NCBI GenBank assembly: GCA_020047885.1
Contig: JAIFNF010000261.1
Coordinates: 1 to 26,185 of the forward strand
DNA length: 26,185 nt
Direction: 5' to 3'
From: Gammaproteobacteria bacterium
GTDB lineage: Bacteria; Pseudomonadota; Gammaproteobacteria; Competibacterales; Competibacteraceae
Numbering within the stretch: the first letter of the stretch is position 1; the number at the start of each line of letters is the position of its first letter. The notes below the pieces were generated by a model that saw only the letters and a list, made by a program, of their open reading frames with translations, was not told where the DNA came from and ran no database searches. Below are positions 7,402-13,921 of the stretch, in pieces. Both the position numbers and the translations under genes were made by a program.

Positions 7402-8996
7402 GCGGTCTTCCTCCCGATCACTTTGTTGATGAACCCGCCCAGGGTATGCCCTAATTGGCGGCGCAGATATTCCCGCTCGCCCCAGTCGCACATCACCCGG
7501 TACAGGAAGGCCGCCGTTACCACGCTATAGAGCAGACCGCAGAGAGTCAGCAATCCCAGCAGTCGCCATCGGTCGGTTCCCGCGGCGGCGAACCAGGGTT
7601 CCACCAGCCAGGCCAGCGCCAGCCCGAAACCGTAGGGCAACAGGCCGGGTACAATCACTGTCCAGAGATACGCGCCGTTCCCGACCTGCAGAAGGTGATT
7701 GGAATAGATCATATAAGCCCAGGCGCTCAGGGTCATCGCGGCCGCGACGCCGTAGGTGATGGCCGGAATCGTGACCCCCAGCAACAGGAATGCGCCGCCG
7801 ACCAGCGCCACAACCAGCGCCGCCTGGGTCAATGGATAGAACAGCACACGAGTCGGGTGGTTAGCACCGTAATGCAGCGCGGTACAGGGGCCGGTAATGA
7901 CATGGGTGTGAAACGGCAGGGTGAACGAGGCCATGATGAAAGCGGTGATCTGGAATTCTTCACTGGGTCCCAGCCAGGCCGTCATGATCGGTGCCGCGAA
8001 GCCCGCGAGAAAGCCCATGATCAGCCCGGTCAGGATGCTGATATAGCGGGCGCCCTTCATATACAGCTTGGCCAGTTCTTCCAGCCGCCCCAGGCTGTGC
8101 AGGTGCGTCACCGCCGGCAGGAACACCGCATTCAAGGATGAAGTGATCTGACTGGACATCATCGGCAATTTCTCGCCAAGGTCGAATAGGCCGGTCGCAC
8201 GCACGCCAATGAACATGCCTGCAATCACTTTTTCAATGGAATACAGGATCATGCTCAATATGCCGGCCAATTGCACCCACCCCCCGAAACCGTAGAACAG
8301 CCGCAGCAGGCTCCGGTCGAAATGCCGTAGACCGATAGACAGGCCGGGCATGGCTTGGAAACAGGCGCGGGCGCTCAGCCAGGTGGCCACCAGGTAACGT
8401 AAGGCAAACGCCCACACCAGGGCGTAAACCCCAAAGCCGACAACCAATAGCACGACGATCAGTGCTGCCTCCAGCAGGACGCTGATGACCCAGATGACCG
8501 TCTGCCGTGCCATCAACTGCATCCCGTTCAGCACCTGGGCGAAGACGCTGAGGCTCATGTCCAGCACGATCACCGTGGCGGTGGCGAAGATCAATACGGC
8601 GGCGGTTTCGCGCAGGTGCGGGGCGACGTGGAGCAGGTCCAGCAGCATCGGCATCGCCAGTCCCAACCCGGCCAATAAGGCGGCACCGCCAAGGGTGGTG
8701 ACAACCAATCCGGTGCTGATCAGGCGGTTAATCGCCACAATGTCCTGGCGAGTCGCGTACTCGGCGATATAGCGGACGTAGACGTTAACGATGCCGAATG
8801 CGCCCATCCCGAGGTAGCCGACGACGATGAAGCAGGTGGCCCAGATGCCGTACTCTTCCAGCGTGACGTAGCTGAGAATGACCGGCGGCAACAGGAACCG
8901 GCTGACCATGTAGAGCAACTTGGCGGCCAGTTGCACGACGGCGTTCTGAGACAGGCGGTTTTTGAATTGTTCTTGGGAGTCGCTGGTAGCGGTCAC
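7398..8996 (-). CDS. Wzx-type lipid-linked oligosaccharide flippase
   Basis: Polytopic membrane protein of about 532 residues of the polysaccharide transporter (PST/MOP) superfamily, expected to flip undecaprenyl-linked repeat units across the inner membrane. There are twelve or more hydrophobic segments. The N-terminus, LAAKLLYMVSRFLLPPVILSYV followed by TLEEYGIWATCFIVVGYLGMG, is characteristic of the family. The start is uncertain. GTG 8996 has AGGA eight bases upstream and is preferred. The frame is open to TTG 9035, but those extra 13 residues are encoded by a dispersed repeat (9015-9034) and have no ribosome site. The gene follows the sigma-54 activator on the same strand by under 60 bp and overlaps the downstream acyltransferase by 4 bp, so all three are probably one transcript. 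Confidence 0.87.
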   Translation of the reverse strand: MTATSDSQEQFKNRLSQNAVVQLAAKLLYMVSRFLLPPVILSYVTLEEYGIWATCFIVVGYLGMGAFGIVNVYVRYIAEYATRQDIVAINRLISTGLVVTTLGGAALLAGLGLAMPMLLDLLHVAPHLRETAAVLIFATATVIVLDMSLSVFAQVLNGMQLMARQTVIWVISVLLEAALIVVLLVVGFGVYALVWAFALRYLVATWLSARACFQAMPGLSIGLRHFDRSLLRLFYGFGGWVQLAGILSMILYSIEKVIAGMFIGVRATGLFDLGEKLPMMSSQITSSLNAVFLPAVTHLHSLGRLEELAKLYMKGARYISILTGLIMGFLAGFAAPIMTAWLGPSEEFQITAFIMASFTLPFHTHVITGPCTALHYGANHPTRVLFYPLTQAALVVALVGGAFLLLGVTIPAITYGVAAAMTLSAWAYMIYSNHLLQVGNGAYLWTVIVPGLLPYGFGLALAWLVEPWFAAAGTDRWRLLGLLTLCGLLYSVVTAAFLYRVMCDWGEREYLRRQLGHTLGGFINKVIGRKTA

Positions 8997-9014
8997 GGGA
9001 TTATTCCTGGTGTT

Positions 9015-9034
9015 CCTGGCATCTTGGCGGTTCA
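9015..9034. repeat. Dispersed 20-mer repeat, copy a
   Basis: CCTGGCATCTTGGCGGTTCA matches 19924-19943 at 17 of 20 positions. On the minus strand it reads TGAACCGCCAAGATGCCAGG and overlaps the annotated-looking 5' extension of the flippase gene. Both copies lie just outside a coding region. The short length means chance or a larger degraded repeat family cannot be separated from this window alone. Confidence 0.5.
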
Positions 9035-9053
9035 ACGGCTGCTGAACCGATTC

Positions 9054-10457
9054 TCATTGAAGATGAGCCAGTAAGCGGTACAGCGTCCGCTCACCGATCC
9101 CCATCACCTTGGCGATGGCCGACCGGCGTCCCTCATGCCGGGTGAGCAACAGTTGCAGATAGCGCTGCTCGATTTCGGCCAGCGTGGGTTCGTGATCGAA
9201 GGTGAGCGTCACGCCGGTTGCATCTGGGTCTGGAGTGGCCGTTGCTATTGGCTCGGGGGGATTGACGGTGGTCGGCTGACTAGCGGCTGTCCTGGGCAAG
9301 GTGAGGTGTTCGGCATCAATTTTCAGCTTGTTGCCGGACAGAATAATCGCCCGCTCGATGACATTGCGCAATTCCCGCACATTCCCCGGCCAGTCGTAGT
9401 CGATCAGCCACTGCATCGCCGGTTCGCTGACCCGCTTGGCGATCCGTTTGGAAAAGCCGGAGTGGGTCAGGAAGTGCCGGGTGAGTGCGGGAATATCCGC
9501 ACGGCGTTCCCGCAGCGGCGGCACAGCGACCACGAAGGCATTAAGGCGGTACAACAAATCCTGGCGGAATTCCCCCCGCTGCGCCATGTCATCCAGATCC
9601 CGGTTGGTGGCCGCAACGATCCGCACCTCCGCTTCCAGATCAACATTACCGCCCAGCCGGCGAAAGCGTTTGGTTTCGAGCACCCGCAGCAGTTTGGCCT
9701 GGATCGGGGGCGGAATTTCGCCAATCTCATCAAGAAACACCGTGCCACCGCGAGCCTGCTCGATCAGCCCGGTTTTCTTGTTCGCCGCGCCGGTGAAGGC
9801 TCCGCGCTCGTGTCCGAACAGTTCCGACTCAAACAGCGATTCCTGCAATGAACAGCAGTCCACGGCGACCAGGGATCCATCCGCCCGTGGACTCAGACGG
9901 TGAATCTCCTGCGCCACTTTCTCCTTGCCGACCCCGCTCTCGCCCAGAATCAACACCGTCGCCTCGGTAGCCGCTACTGCCTGGAGATTAGCCAGCAGGT
10001 GTCGCAACGGTTCACTATCCCCCACCAGCAGGCTCGGCGCTTCGTGCCGCAACACGCTGGTGTAAAACTCGCCGCGCCGGTACAAAAGAGCATTGTCGAT
10101 AATCCGCCGGATTGCCTCAGCCAGTTCCTCCGGAACCACTGGCTTGACCAGAAACTCGGTTGCGCCCAGCCGCAGGGCATCGAGCGCCGCTTCAATCCCG
10201 ATTTCGCTGCATAACACCAGCACCGGATAATCACGCGCCCAGCGCTCAATCTCGCTCTTGCCAATTTCCCTAGGCCAGGGATGGTCCAGCAGAATCAGGT
10301 CAGGTGGCTGCGTCGCCAGCGCCTGCTCGGTCTTAGCATAGTCCGTGGCGGAAGCGACTTGATAACCGCAACGCTGCAATACGTCGGCGATGTGCGGATG
10401 GGACGGGTCATTACCGCCGATCAGCAGGATGTCCTCGGTCATGGGATTGTTGGCCAT
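9054..10457 (-). CDS. Sigma-54 enhancer-binding activator with atypical receiver domain
   Basis: 467-residue NtrC-class regulator. The receiver domain (about 6-125) has the acceptor aspartate D58 in PDLILLDHP and lysine K105 in FLVKPVVP. The Mg-binding acidic pair is mostly lost, however: the stretch reads LLIGGNDPSH instead of the usual VDDD. The AAA+ domain has Walker A GESGVGKE (172-179), the sigma-54-contacting GAFTGA (219-224), Walker B GGTVFLDEIGE (about 237-247) and an arginine-rich RFRRLGG. A Pro/Thr-rich linker leads to a C-terminal Fis-type helix-turn-helix (about 440-467). The start is ATG 10457; upstream frame lies in repeat copy 3, so the longer reading is unlikely. ATG 10442 is an alternative. 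It is the obvious candidate to bind the TGCCA-N3-TGGCA palindromes and fire the two sigma-54 promoters nearby. No partner kinase is present. Confidence 0.92.
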   Translation of the reverse strand: MANNPMTEDILLIGGNDPSHPHIADVLQRCGYQVASATDYAKTEQALATQPPDLILLDHPWPREIGKSEIERWARDYPVLVLCSEIGIEAALDALRLGATEFLVKPVVPEELAEAIRRIIDNALLYRRGEFYTSVLRHEAPSLLVGDSEPLRHLLANLQAVAATEATVLILGESGVGKEKVAQEIHRLSPRADGSLVAVDCCSLQESLFESELFGHERGAFTGAANKKTGLIEQARGGTVFLDEIGEIPPPIQAKLLRVLETKRFRRLGGNVDLEAEVRIVAATNRDLDDMAQRGEFRQDLLYRLNAFVVAVPPLRERRADIPALTRHFLTHSGFSKRIAKRVSEPAMQWLIDYDWPGNVRELRNVIERAIILSGNKLKIDAEHLTLPRTAASQPTTVNPPEPIATATPDPDATGVTLTFDHEPTLAEIEQRYLQLLLTRHEGRRSAIAKVMGIGERTLYRLLAHLQ

Positions 10458-10460
10458 GGC

Positions 10461-10651
10461 TAAGGCGATTTCCTGAAAAGAGGCGACCGACCTTGAACCC
10501 CACTCCAGCCCAACGTGAAAATTCCGGCCACGGAATGACACCGAAAAACACGGAAAAAGGAAAAATTTTCTGTGTTTTTCCGTGTTTTTCCGTGGCTAGT
10601 CTTTGGAATGATGATCGACACTCGGTATGGTCTTTATGAGAAATCACCTAA
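10461..10651. repeat. Nested inverted-repeat element, copy 3
   Basis: The outer ends are TAAGGCGATTTC (from 10461) and GAGAAATCACCTAA (to 10651). The core inverted repeat is GCCACGGAA (10527-10535) against TTCCGTGGC (10588-10596), with iterated ACACGGAAAAA and CCGTGTTTTT between them. It shares with copy 1 the left motif AACGTGAAAATT and the right motif GTCTTTATGAGAAAT, so the similarity goes beyond the central hairpin. It starts three bases upstream of the activator's ATG and therefore forms that gene's 5' region. Any activator promoter must lie inside or beyond it. Confidence 0.75.
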
Positions 10652-10686
10652 CGATGAGGGAACCGGTTTGTTCCCCGGTTGCGGAC

Positions 10687-10699
10687 TGCCATTTTGGCA
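10687..10699. promoter_or_regulatory. Palindromic upstream activator site, LruC gene, distal
   Basis: TGCCATTTTGGCA is a perfect inverted repeat TGCCA-N3-TGGCA, 159 bp upstream of the -24 element at 10852 (centre-to-centre 54 bp from the second site). The identical 13-mer is at 12721-12733 upstream of the next sigma-54 promoter. An outward-facing TGGC/GCCA pair follows at 10703-10719. Confidence 0.65.
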
Positions 10700-10740
10700 A
10701 GTTGGCGAAGTGATTGCCAGCGCTGCCGCTGGTTAAATAC

Positions 10741-10753
10741 TGCCAAAATGACA
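10741..10753. promoter_or_regulatory. Palindromic upstream activator site, LruC gene, proximal
   Basis: TGCCAAAATGACA is the same palindrome with one mismatch in the right arm. It starts 105 bp upstream of the -24 element, almost the same distance (103 bp) as the proximal site at the second promoter. The roughly 100 bp between site and promoter is strongly AT-rich (about 10790-10850), as would suit DNA bending. Confidence 0.6.
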
Positions 10754-10851
10754 GGAAACGACCTTTTATCCCGGATTGAAGCAGATTACGAAAAATTTTA
10801 TTGAGAATAAAATTTTTATAAGTCATAAAGTTAGATGCTATAATAATCATC

Positions 10852-10867
10852 TGGCATGAGTCTTGTT
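10852..10867 (+). promoter_or_regulatory. Sigma-54 (-24/-12) promoter of the LruC-domain gene
   Basis: TGGCATG-AGTC-TTGTT matches the sigma-54 consensus TGGCACG-N4-TTGCW at all defined positions except two (C to T at position 6 and at position 15). The GG and TTG blocks have the required spacing. The predicted start is about 10878, giving a leader of about 34 bases before ATG 10912. The gap from 10652 to 10911 holds only this promoter, its upstream sites and an AT-rich stretch. Confidence 0.72.
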
Positions 10868-10878
10868 GTAGTCGCCCT

Positions 10879-10898
10879 ATTCCAAAAATCGCAGCGGC
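10879..10898 (+). promoter_or_regulatory. Conserved 5' leader box, copy 1
   Basis: ATTCCAAAAATCGCAGCGGC begins at the predicted transcription start and matches the box at 12927-12946 in 17 of 20 positions. It is followed by the ribosome site AGGAG (10899-10903), eight bases before ATG 10912. It lies in untranslated leader, so its conservation suggests a shared control step or a recent duplication of the promoter region. Confidence 0.5.
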
Positions 10899-10911
10899 AG
10901 GAGCTAAATGT

Positions 10912-12603
10912 ATGAGCTATCGTCCCACTCTGTTTTCTTCACTAGTCGCCCTAGCGCTCGGTGCTGCGGCTCAACCCAGCCTGGCGACCATGACTTGGCA
11001 GTACCTGGACGCCAGTGGCTATGATGCCAATGGCGTACCCCGGACGCTGTTGGATCTTAGCAGTCAGTTACCCACCAATCTGCTAAGTCATACCTACGCC
11101 CGCCTGCCGGAAGGGTTGGATATCAACCAGAATCAGGATGAGAAGAAACTGCTGACCGACAATCTGGGCGCCAACATCTATTTATTGGAAGACTCCGACA
11201 TCACGGTGATGGCGCTCGGCGGGAATACGCAGTACACCAACTCTATCGGGTTTTTTTCCTATGACGCGGATAATGCGCCGCAATCCACCAGCGGTTTGAA
11301 CACGAAGATCATCTTTCCCAATTTTTCGGCCCTGCAGCCGGGGCAGGCGGTGAATCTCGGCACGTTCAAAGCGGGCAAGGCGGTGGGTTTCGCCATCATT
11401 TCCGATGGTTGGCAGCCGGAACTGGGCACGGTTAACCCCAATCAGCCGGCGGACAAGATCTTTTACACCATCCGGGATCTGAATCCTGAGACGCCTTCCA
11501 ATGATGGCAACAGCCATCTCAATGCCCACACGATTTTGTTGTCGAGTCCCGAAGATCATCTGATGGTGCTGGGCTTTGAGGACGCTTACCGCCATCCCAG
11601 TAATCAAGACGGGAACAAGCCCCTGCGCTCGGATGACGACTTTAATGATGTGCTGCTCGTCATCCGGGTGACGAAGGCGCTGAGTAATGTCGACCATACC
11701 GGCGTTCAGCCCCTCATTCCTGCCGTTCCGGCTCCCGATGCGGATGGCGACGGGATCAGCGACGATATCGACGCCTTTCCAATGGATCCGGCGCGGGCGG
11801 CACGGCGATTTTATCCCAATGCCACTGGCTACAGCTCTCTGGCTTTCGAGGACAACTGGCCGAAAAAGGGCGACTTTGACATGAATGACCTGGTGGTGGC
11901 CTACCGGGCGGTTGAGACCCTGAACGCCCGCAATGAAGTGACCGATATTAAACTGACCTATCACATCGTGGCTCGGGGGGCTTCCAATGACAACACCTTC
12001 GCCGTTCATCTGCCCGGTGTGCCCCGTGAGGCCATCAAAACGTCGTTGACGACGCTCAGCACGCAGAACCAGACTCCGACCGCGCTACTGCCCGAAAGTG
12101 GCCAGAACACCGCAGTTTTCATCCTGGCACCCTCGGTCAACAGCTTGACCAAAACCGGTTTGGGCTGGCCCTGCGGGTTCTTTAACACGGTGAGCAATTG
12201 CCCCCGCTTCACGCCGGTGCCGCTGGTCGCTGAAATCCATTTCCAGCAGCCCTTGACCCGGCCACAAATCGGCGACGCGCCCTACGACCCGTTCATTTAC
12301 CCCAACCGGTACGCGGGACGGAGCCGGGAGGTTCATCGGGTGGATTACATACCGACGCCGAAAGCGGATCCCACGCTATTCGGAACCAGTGATGACGCAT
12401 CGAATCCGGCATCCGCTCGCTATTACCGCACGATTAACAATCTGCCGTGGGCGATTGATGTCCCGGAAACCTGGTTTTATCCGGCGGAATGGAATGATGT
12501 GTCCAACGCCTATCCAGGGTTCGTCACCTGGGCGGAGAGCGGCGGCGTCAACGCGGCTAACTGGTATCTCAGCCCCACCCAAGGCCAGGTAATCCAGCAC
12601 TGA
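10912..12603 (+). CDS. Secreted LruC-domain / DUF4114-like calcium-motif protein
   Basis: 563-residue exported protein, probably a matrix or surface component. A signal peptide covers residues 1 to about 25 (hydrophobic SSLVALALGAAAQ, likely cut after SLA). A DUF4114-like segment at about 218-252 ends with the acidic SDDDFNDVLLVIRV. A thrombospondin-3-like calcium loop, DADGDGISDDIDAFPMDP, is at about 276-293. The C-terminal LruC domain starts at about residue 305 and contains FEDNWPKKGDFDMNDLVVAY. There is no PEP-CTERM or LPXTG-like tail, so release or attachment by another route is expected. The gene stands alone between two sigma-54 promoters, with its own promoter at 10852-10867 and a possible terminator after it. 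The domain calls are by motif recognition; the biochemical role of LruC proteins is not established. Confidence 0.83.
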   Translation: MSYRPTLFSSLVALALGAAAQPSLATMTWQYLDASGYDANGVPRTLLDLSSQLPTNLLSHTYARLPEGLDINQNQDEKKLLTDNLGANIYLLEDSDITVMALGGNTQYTNSIGFFSYDADNAPQSTSGLNTKIIFPNFSALQPGQAVNLGTFKAGKAVGFAIISDGWQPELGTVNPNQPADKIFYTIRDLNPETPSNDGNSHLNAHTILLSSPEDHLMVLGFEDAYRHPSNQDGNKPLRSDDDFNDVLLVIRVTKALSNVDHTGVQPLIPAVPAPDADGDGISDDIDAFPMDPARAARRFYPNATGYSSLAFEDNWPKKGDFDMNDLVVAYRAVETLNARNEVTDIKLTYHIVARGASNDNTFAVHLPGVPREAIKTSLTTLSTQNQTPTALLPESGQNTAVFILAPSVNSLTKTGLGWPCGFFNTVSNCPRFTPVPLVAEIHFQQPLTRPQIGDAPYDPFIYPNRYAGRSREVHRVDYIPTPKADPTLFGTSDDASNPASARYYRTINNLPWAIDVPETWFYPAEWNDVSNAYPGFVTWAESGGVNAANWYLSPTQGQVIQH

Positions 12604-12641
12604 CCTGAATCGCGTCGATCTCATCGCAAAACCGCTCATCG

Positions 12642-12675
12642 ACCCGGACCTGCTTAATCGGCTCGGGTTTTCTTT
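12642..12675 (+). terminator. Possible rho-independent terminator after the LruC gene
   Basis: The arms ACCCG (12642-12646) and CGGGT (12664-12668) form a GC-rich stem, extended by CC/GG across a small internal loop, followed by TTTTCTTT. It lies 39 bp after the stop and before the next promoter's activator sites. The stem is imperfect. Confidence 0.4.
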
Positions 12676-12720
12676 GTGCGACATGCTAACGCTGGGTGAG
12701 TGGATTGACTCCTCAATCAC

Positions 12721-12733
12721 TGCCATTTTGGCA
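12721..12733. promoter_or_regulatory. Palindromic upstream activator site, operon 2, distal
   Basis: TGCCATTTTGGCA is identical to the site at 10687-10699. It is the most distal of a ladder of sites centred at about 12727, 12762 and 12794 (spacings 35 and 32 bp, close to three helical turns), so bound dimers would lie on one face of the DNA. Confidence 0.65.
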
Positions 12734-12755
12734 ATCAAGTCGTTGAGAATCCATT

Positions 12756-12768
12756 GTACATTTTGGCA
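12756..12768. promoter_or_regulatory. Half-conserved activator site, operon 2, middle
   Basis: GTACATTTTGGCA keeps the right arm TGGCA and the T-rich spacer, but the left arm is poorly conserved. It is included because its position fits the helical phasing of the two flanking sites. Confidence 0.4.
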
Positions 12769-12787
12769 GGCATCAGCGCCCGACGGC

Positions 12788-12800
12788 TGCCAAAATGGCG
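12788..12800. promoter_or_regulatory. Palindromic upstream activator site, operon 2, proximal
   Basis: TGCCAAAATGGCG has one mismatch in the right arm and starts 109 bp upstream of the -24 box, with its centre 103 bp upstream. An AT-rich stretch (about 12840-12895) separates it from the promoter, as at the first promoter. Confidence 0.6.
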
Positions 12801-12896
12801 GTTAACCCGTTCCAGCAGGGGGATTGACCGGGAACGCCAGTATTTTTTAAGAACAAAAATTGTTAAAAATCATTTGCTATTTGAAAATTTATTGCT

Positions 12897-12912
12897 TGGC
12901 ACGGGTATTGTA
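12897..12912 (+). promoter_or_regulatory. Sigma-54 (-24/-12) promoter of the exported-protein operon
   Basis: TGGCACG-GGTA-TTGTA is a near-perfect sigma-54 promoter; only the C of the -12 GC is changed to T, the same change seen at 10852-10867. The predicted start is about 12923. The gene-free stretch 12604-12993 is accounted for by a weak terminator, three activator sites, an AT-rich spacer, this promoter and the conserved leader box. Confidence 0.8.
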
Positions 12913-12926
12913 TAAGTATTATTAAC

Positions 12927-12946
12927 ATTCCAGAAATCGAAGCGGT
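12927..12946 (+). promoter_or_regulatory. Conserved 5' leader box, copy 2
   Basis: ATTCCAGAAATCGAAGCGGT matches the box at 10879-10898 in 17 of 20 bases and sits at the equivalent position just after the predicted transcription start. Here the first start codon is 47 bases further on, so the box is separate from the ribosome site AGGAG at 12981-12985. Confidence 0.5.
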
Positions 12947-12993
12947 AGAAACCCATCCATGCGCTACCGCCATACTCTTGAGGAGAATACTTG

Positions 12994-13377
12994 ATGAAAC
13001 TGATGAATCTGATGAACTCCATTCTCCTGATGGCGGCAATCATGGTCGGTAGCAGTTACCACATGGCGGCGGCGGCGGCAGACACCGATAACCTGCAAGT
13101 CAGCCCGGGCTTCCGCTATGAAATGAGCCGTTCGCTGTCCGTCGATATCGCGTTGGCGCTACCCGACAGCAACCCGGCGTTGATCAGTTTCTACAGTCAG
13201 GGAGCCAACGGACTCCGGTTGCTGGAAAATGTGTTCACCAGTTCCCAGGGCGACTATTCCGGCCAGTTGCGGCTGCCGGCTCACCTCACTCAGGTCGTCA
13301 TGGTGGTGCGTGGCACCGAGCGGCAGGAGACGCTCACCGTGCCGGTTAGCGCCGACGCGATCACTTACGTTGAATAA
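12994..13377 (+). CDS. Small exported protein, possible beta-sandwich module
   Basis: 127-residue exported protein of unknown function. A signal peptide (hydrophobic ILLMAAIMVGSSY, cut near the AAAAA run at about 24-29) precedes a mature part that looks all-beta: PGFRYEMSRSLSVDIALAL, then LPAHLTQVVMVVRG and TLTVPVSADAITY. This pattern resembles the short beta domain found near the N-terminus of many LruC proteins, which would make it a detached partner of the LruC protein one gene upstream; that is inference. ATG 12994 is preferred over TTG 12991 because AGGAG (12981-12985) is eight bases upstream. It is the first gene of the sigma-54 operon, 29 bp before the next gene. Confidence 0.7.
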   Translation: MKLMNLMNSILLMAAIMVGSSYHMAAAAADTDNLQVSPGFRYEMSRSLSVDIALALPDSNPALISFYSQGANGLRLLENVFTSSQGDYSGQLRLPAHLTQVVMVVRGTERQETLTVPVSADAITYVE

Positions 13378-13406
13378 ATAATTGCGGACACTTTGGAGAC
13401 AGACCA

Positions 13407-13853
13407 ATGATGAAAAAAAGCGTGCTAAACCCGCTAAGCTGGGTGCTGGTGGTGCTGCTGATGGGTAGCGGCGTCTCGGGCGCATCGAAAAAAATCGATG
13501 GCGAGATTGAATTTTTACCGGTCGACTTGCTGGACGATGGCGGCGCTAAATTGAGCAAGGGGCTATTGACTTATAACGGCCTGGTATACGAGGTTGATTT
13601 CAACGGCCTAGGCGTGGGCGGCAACCTGGATAAGCAAGTCAAGGTCAGCGGCGAGGTGTATGGATTGGCCAGGGTCGAGGATGTGGAAGGCGTCTATGTG
13701 ACCGAACTGGAACAGGATAAAAGCAAGGCCAGCAAAAAGACGCTGTGGCTGGACAACCCTCGTGGCGTGAGAATTTATCTCAAAATCAATAACCCCGAAC
13801 TCTCCCTGGCCTCGGGTAGCAATCGGGTGACCGTCCAGTTCAGTCCGCGATAG
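13407..13853 (+). CDS. Small exported protein of unknown function
   Basis: 148-residue protein with a clear signal peptide: basic MMKK, then hydrophobic WVLVVLLMGSGVSGA, with likely cleavage after SGA at about residue 26. The mature part is rich in Lys, Asp, Val and Gly with alternating hydrophobics, which suggests beta structure, and has a GEVYGLARVEDVEGVYVTEL repeat-like stretch. There are no cysteines after the signal and no membrane helix. I do not recognise the family. GGAG (13395-13398) precedes ATG 13407. It is second in the sigma-54 operon between another small exported protein and a secreted glycoside-hydrolase-like protein, so a role in matrix structure or in assisting that enzyme is plausible but unproven. 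Confidence 0.7.
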   Translation: MMKKSVLNPLSWVLVVLLMGSGVSGASKKIDGEIEFLPVDLLDDGGAKLSKGLLTYNGLVYEVDFNGLGVGGNLDKQVKVSGEVYGLARVEDVEGVYVTELEQDKSKASKKTLWLDNPRGVRIYLKINNPELSLASGSNRVTVQFSPR

Positions 13854-13921
13854 CCGGCAGGAAAAATCAAAATAACCCGGCTTGAACGGCATTCCCGCAC
13901 GCTTTCCAAGAGGAATAAATA

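Noticed and set aside
11182..12009. 275-codon minus-strand frame inside the LruC gene
   Set aside because: It mirrors the codon pattern of the real gene and has no domain or start signal.
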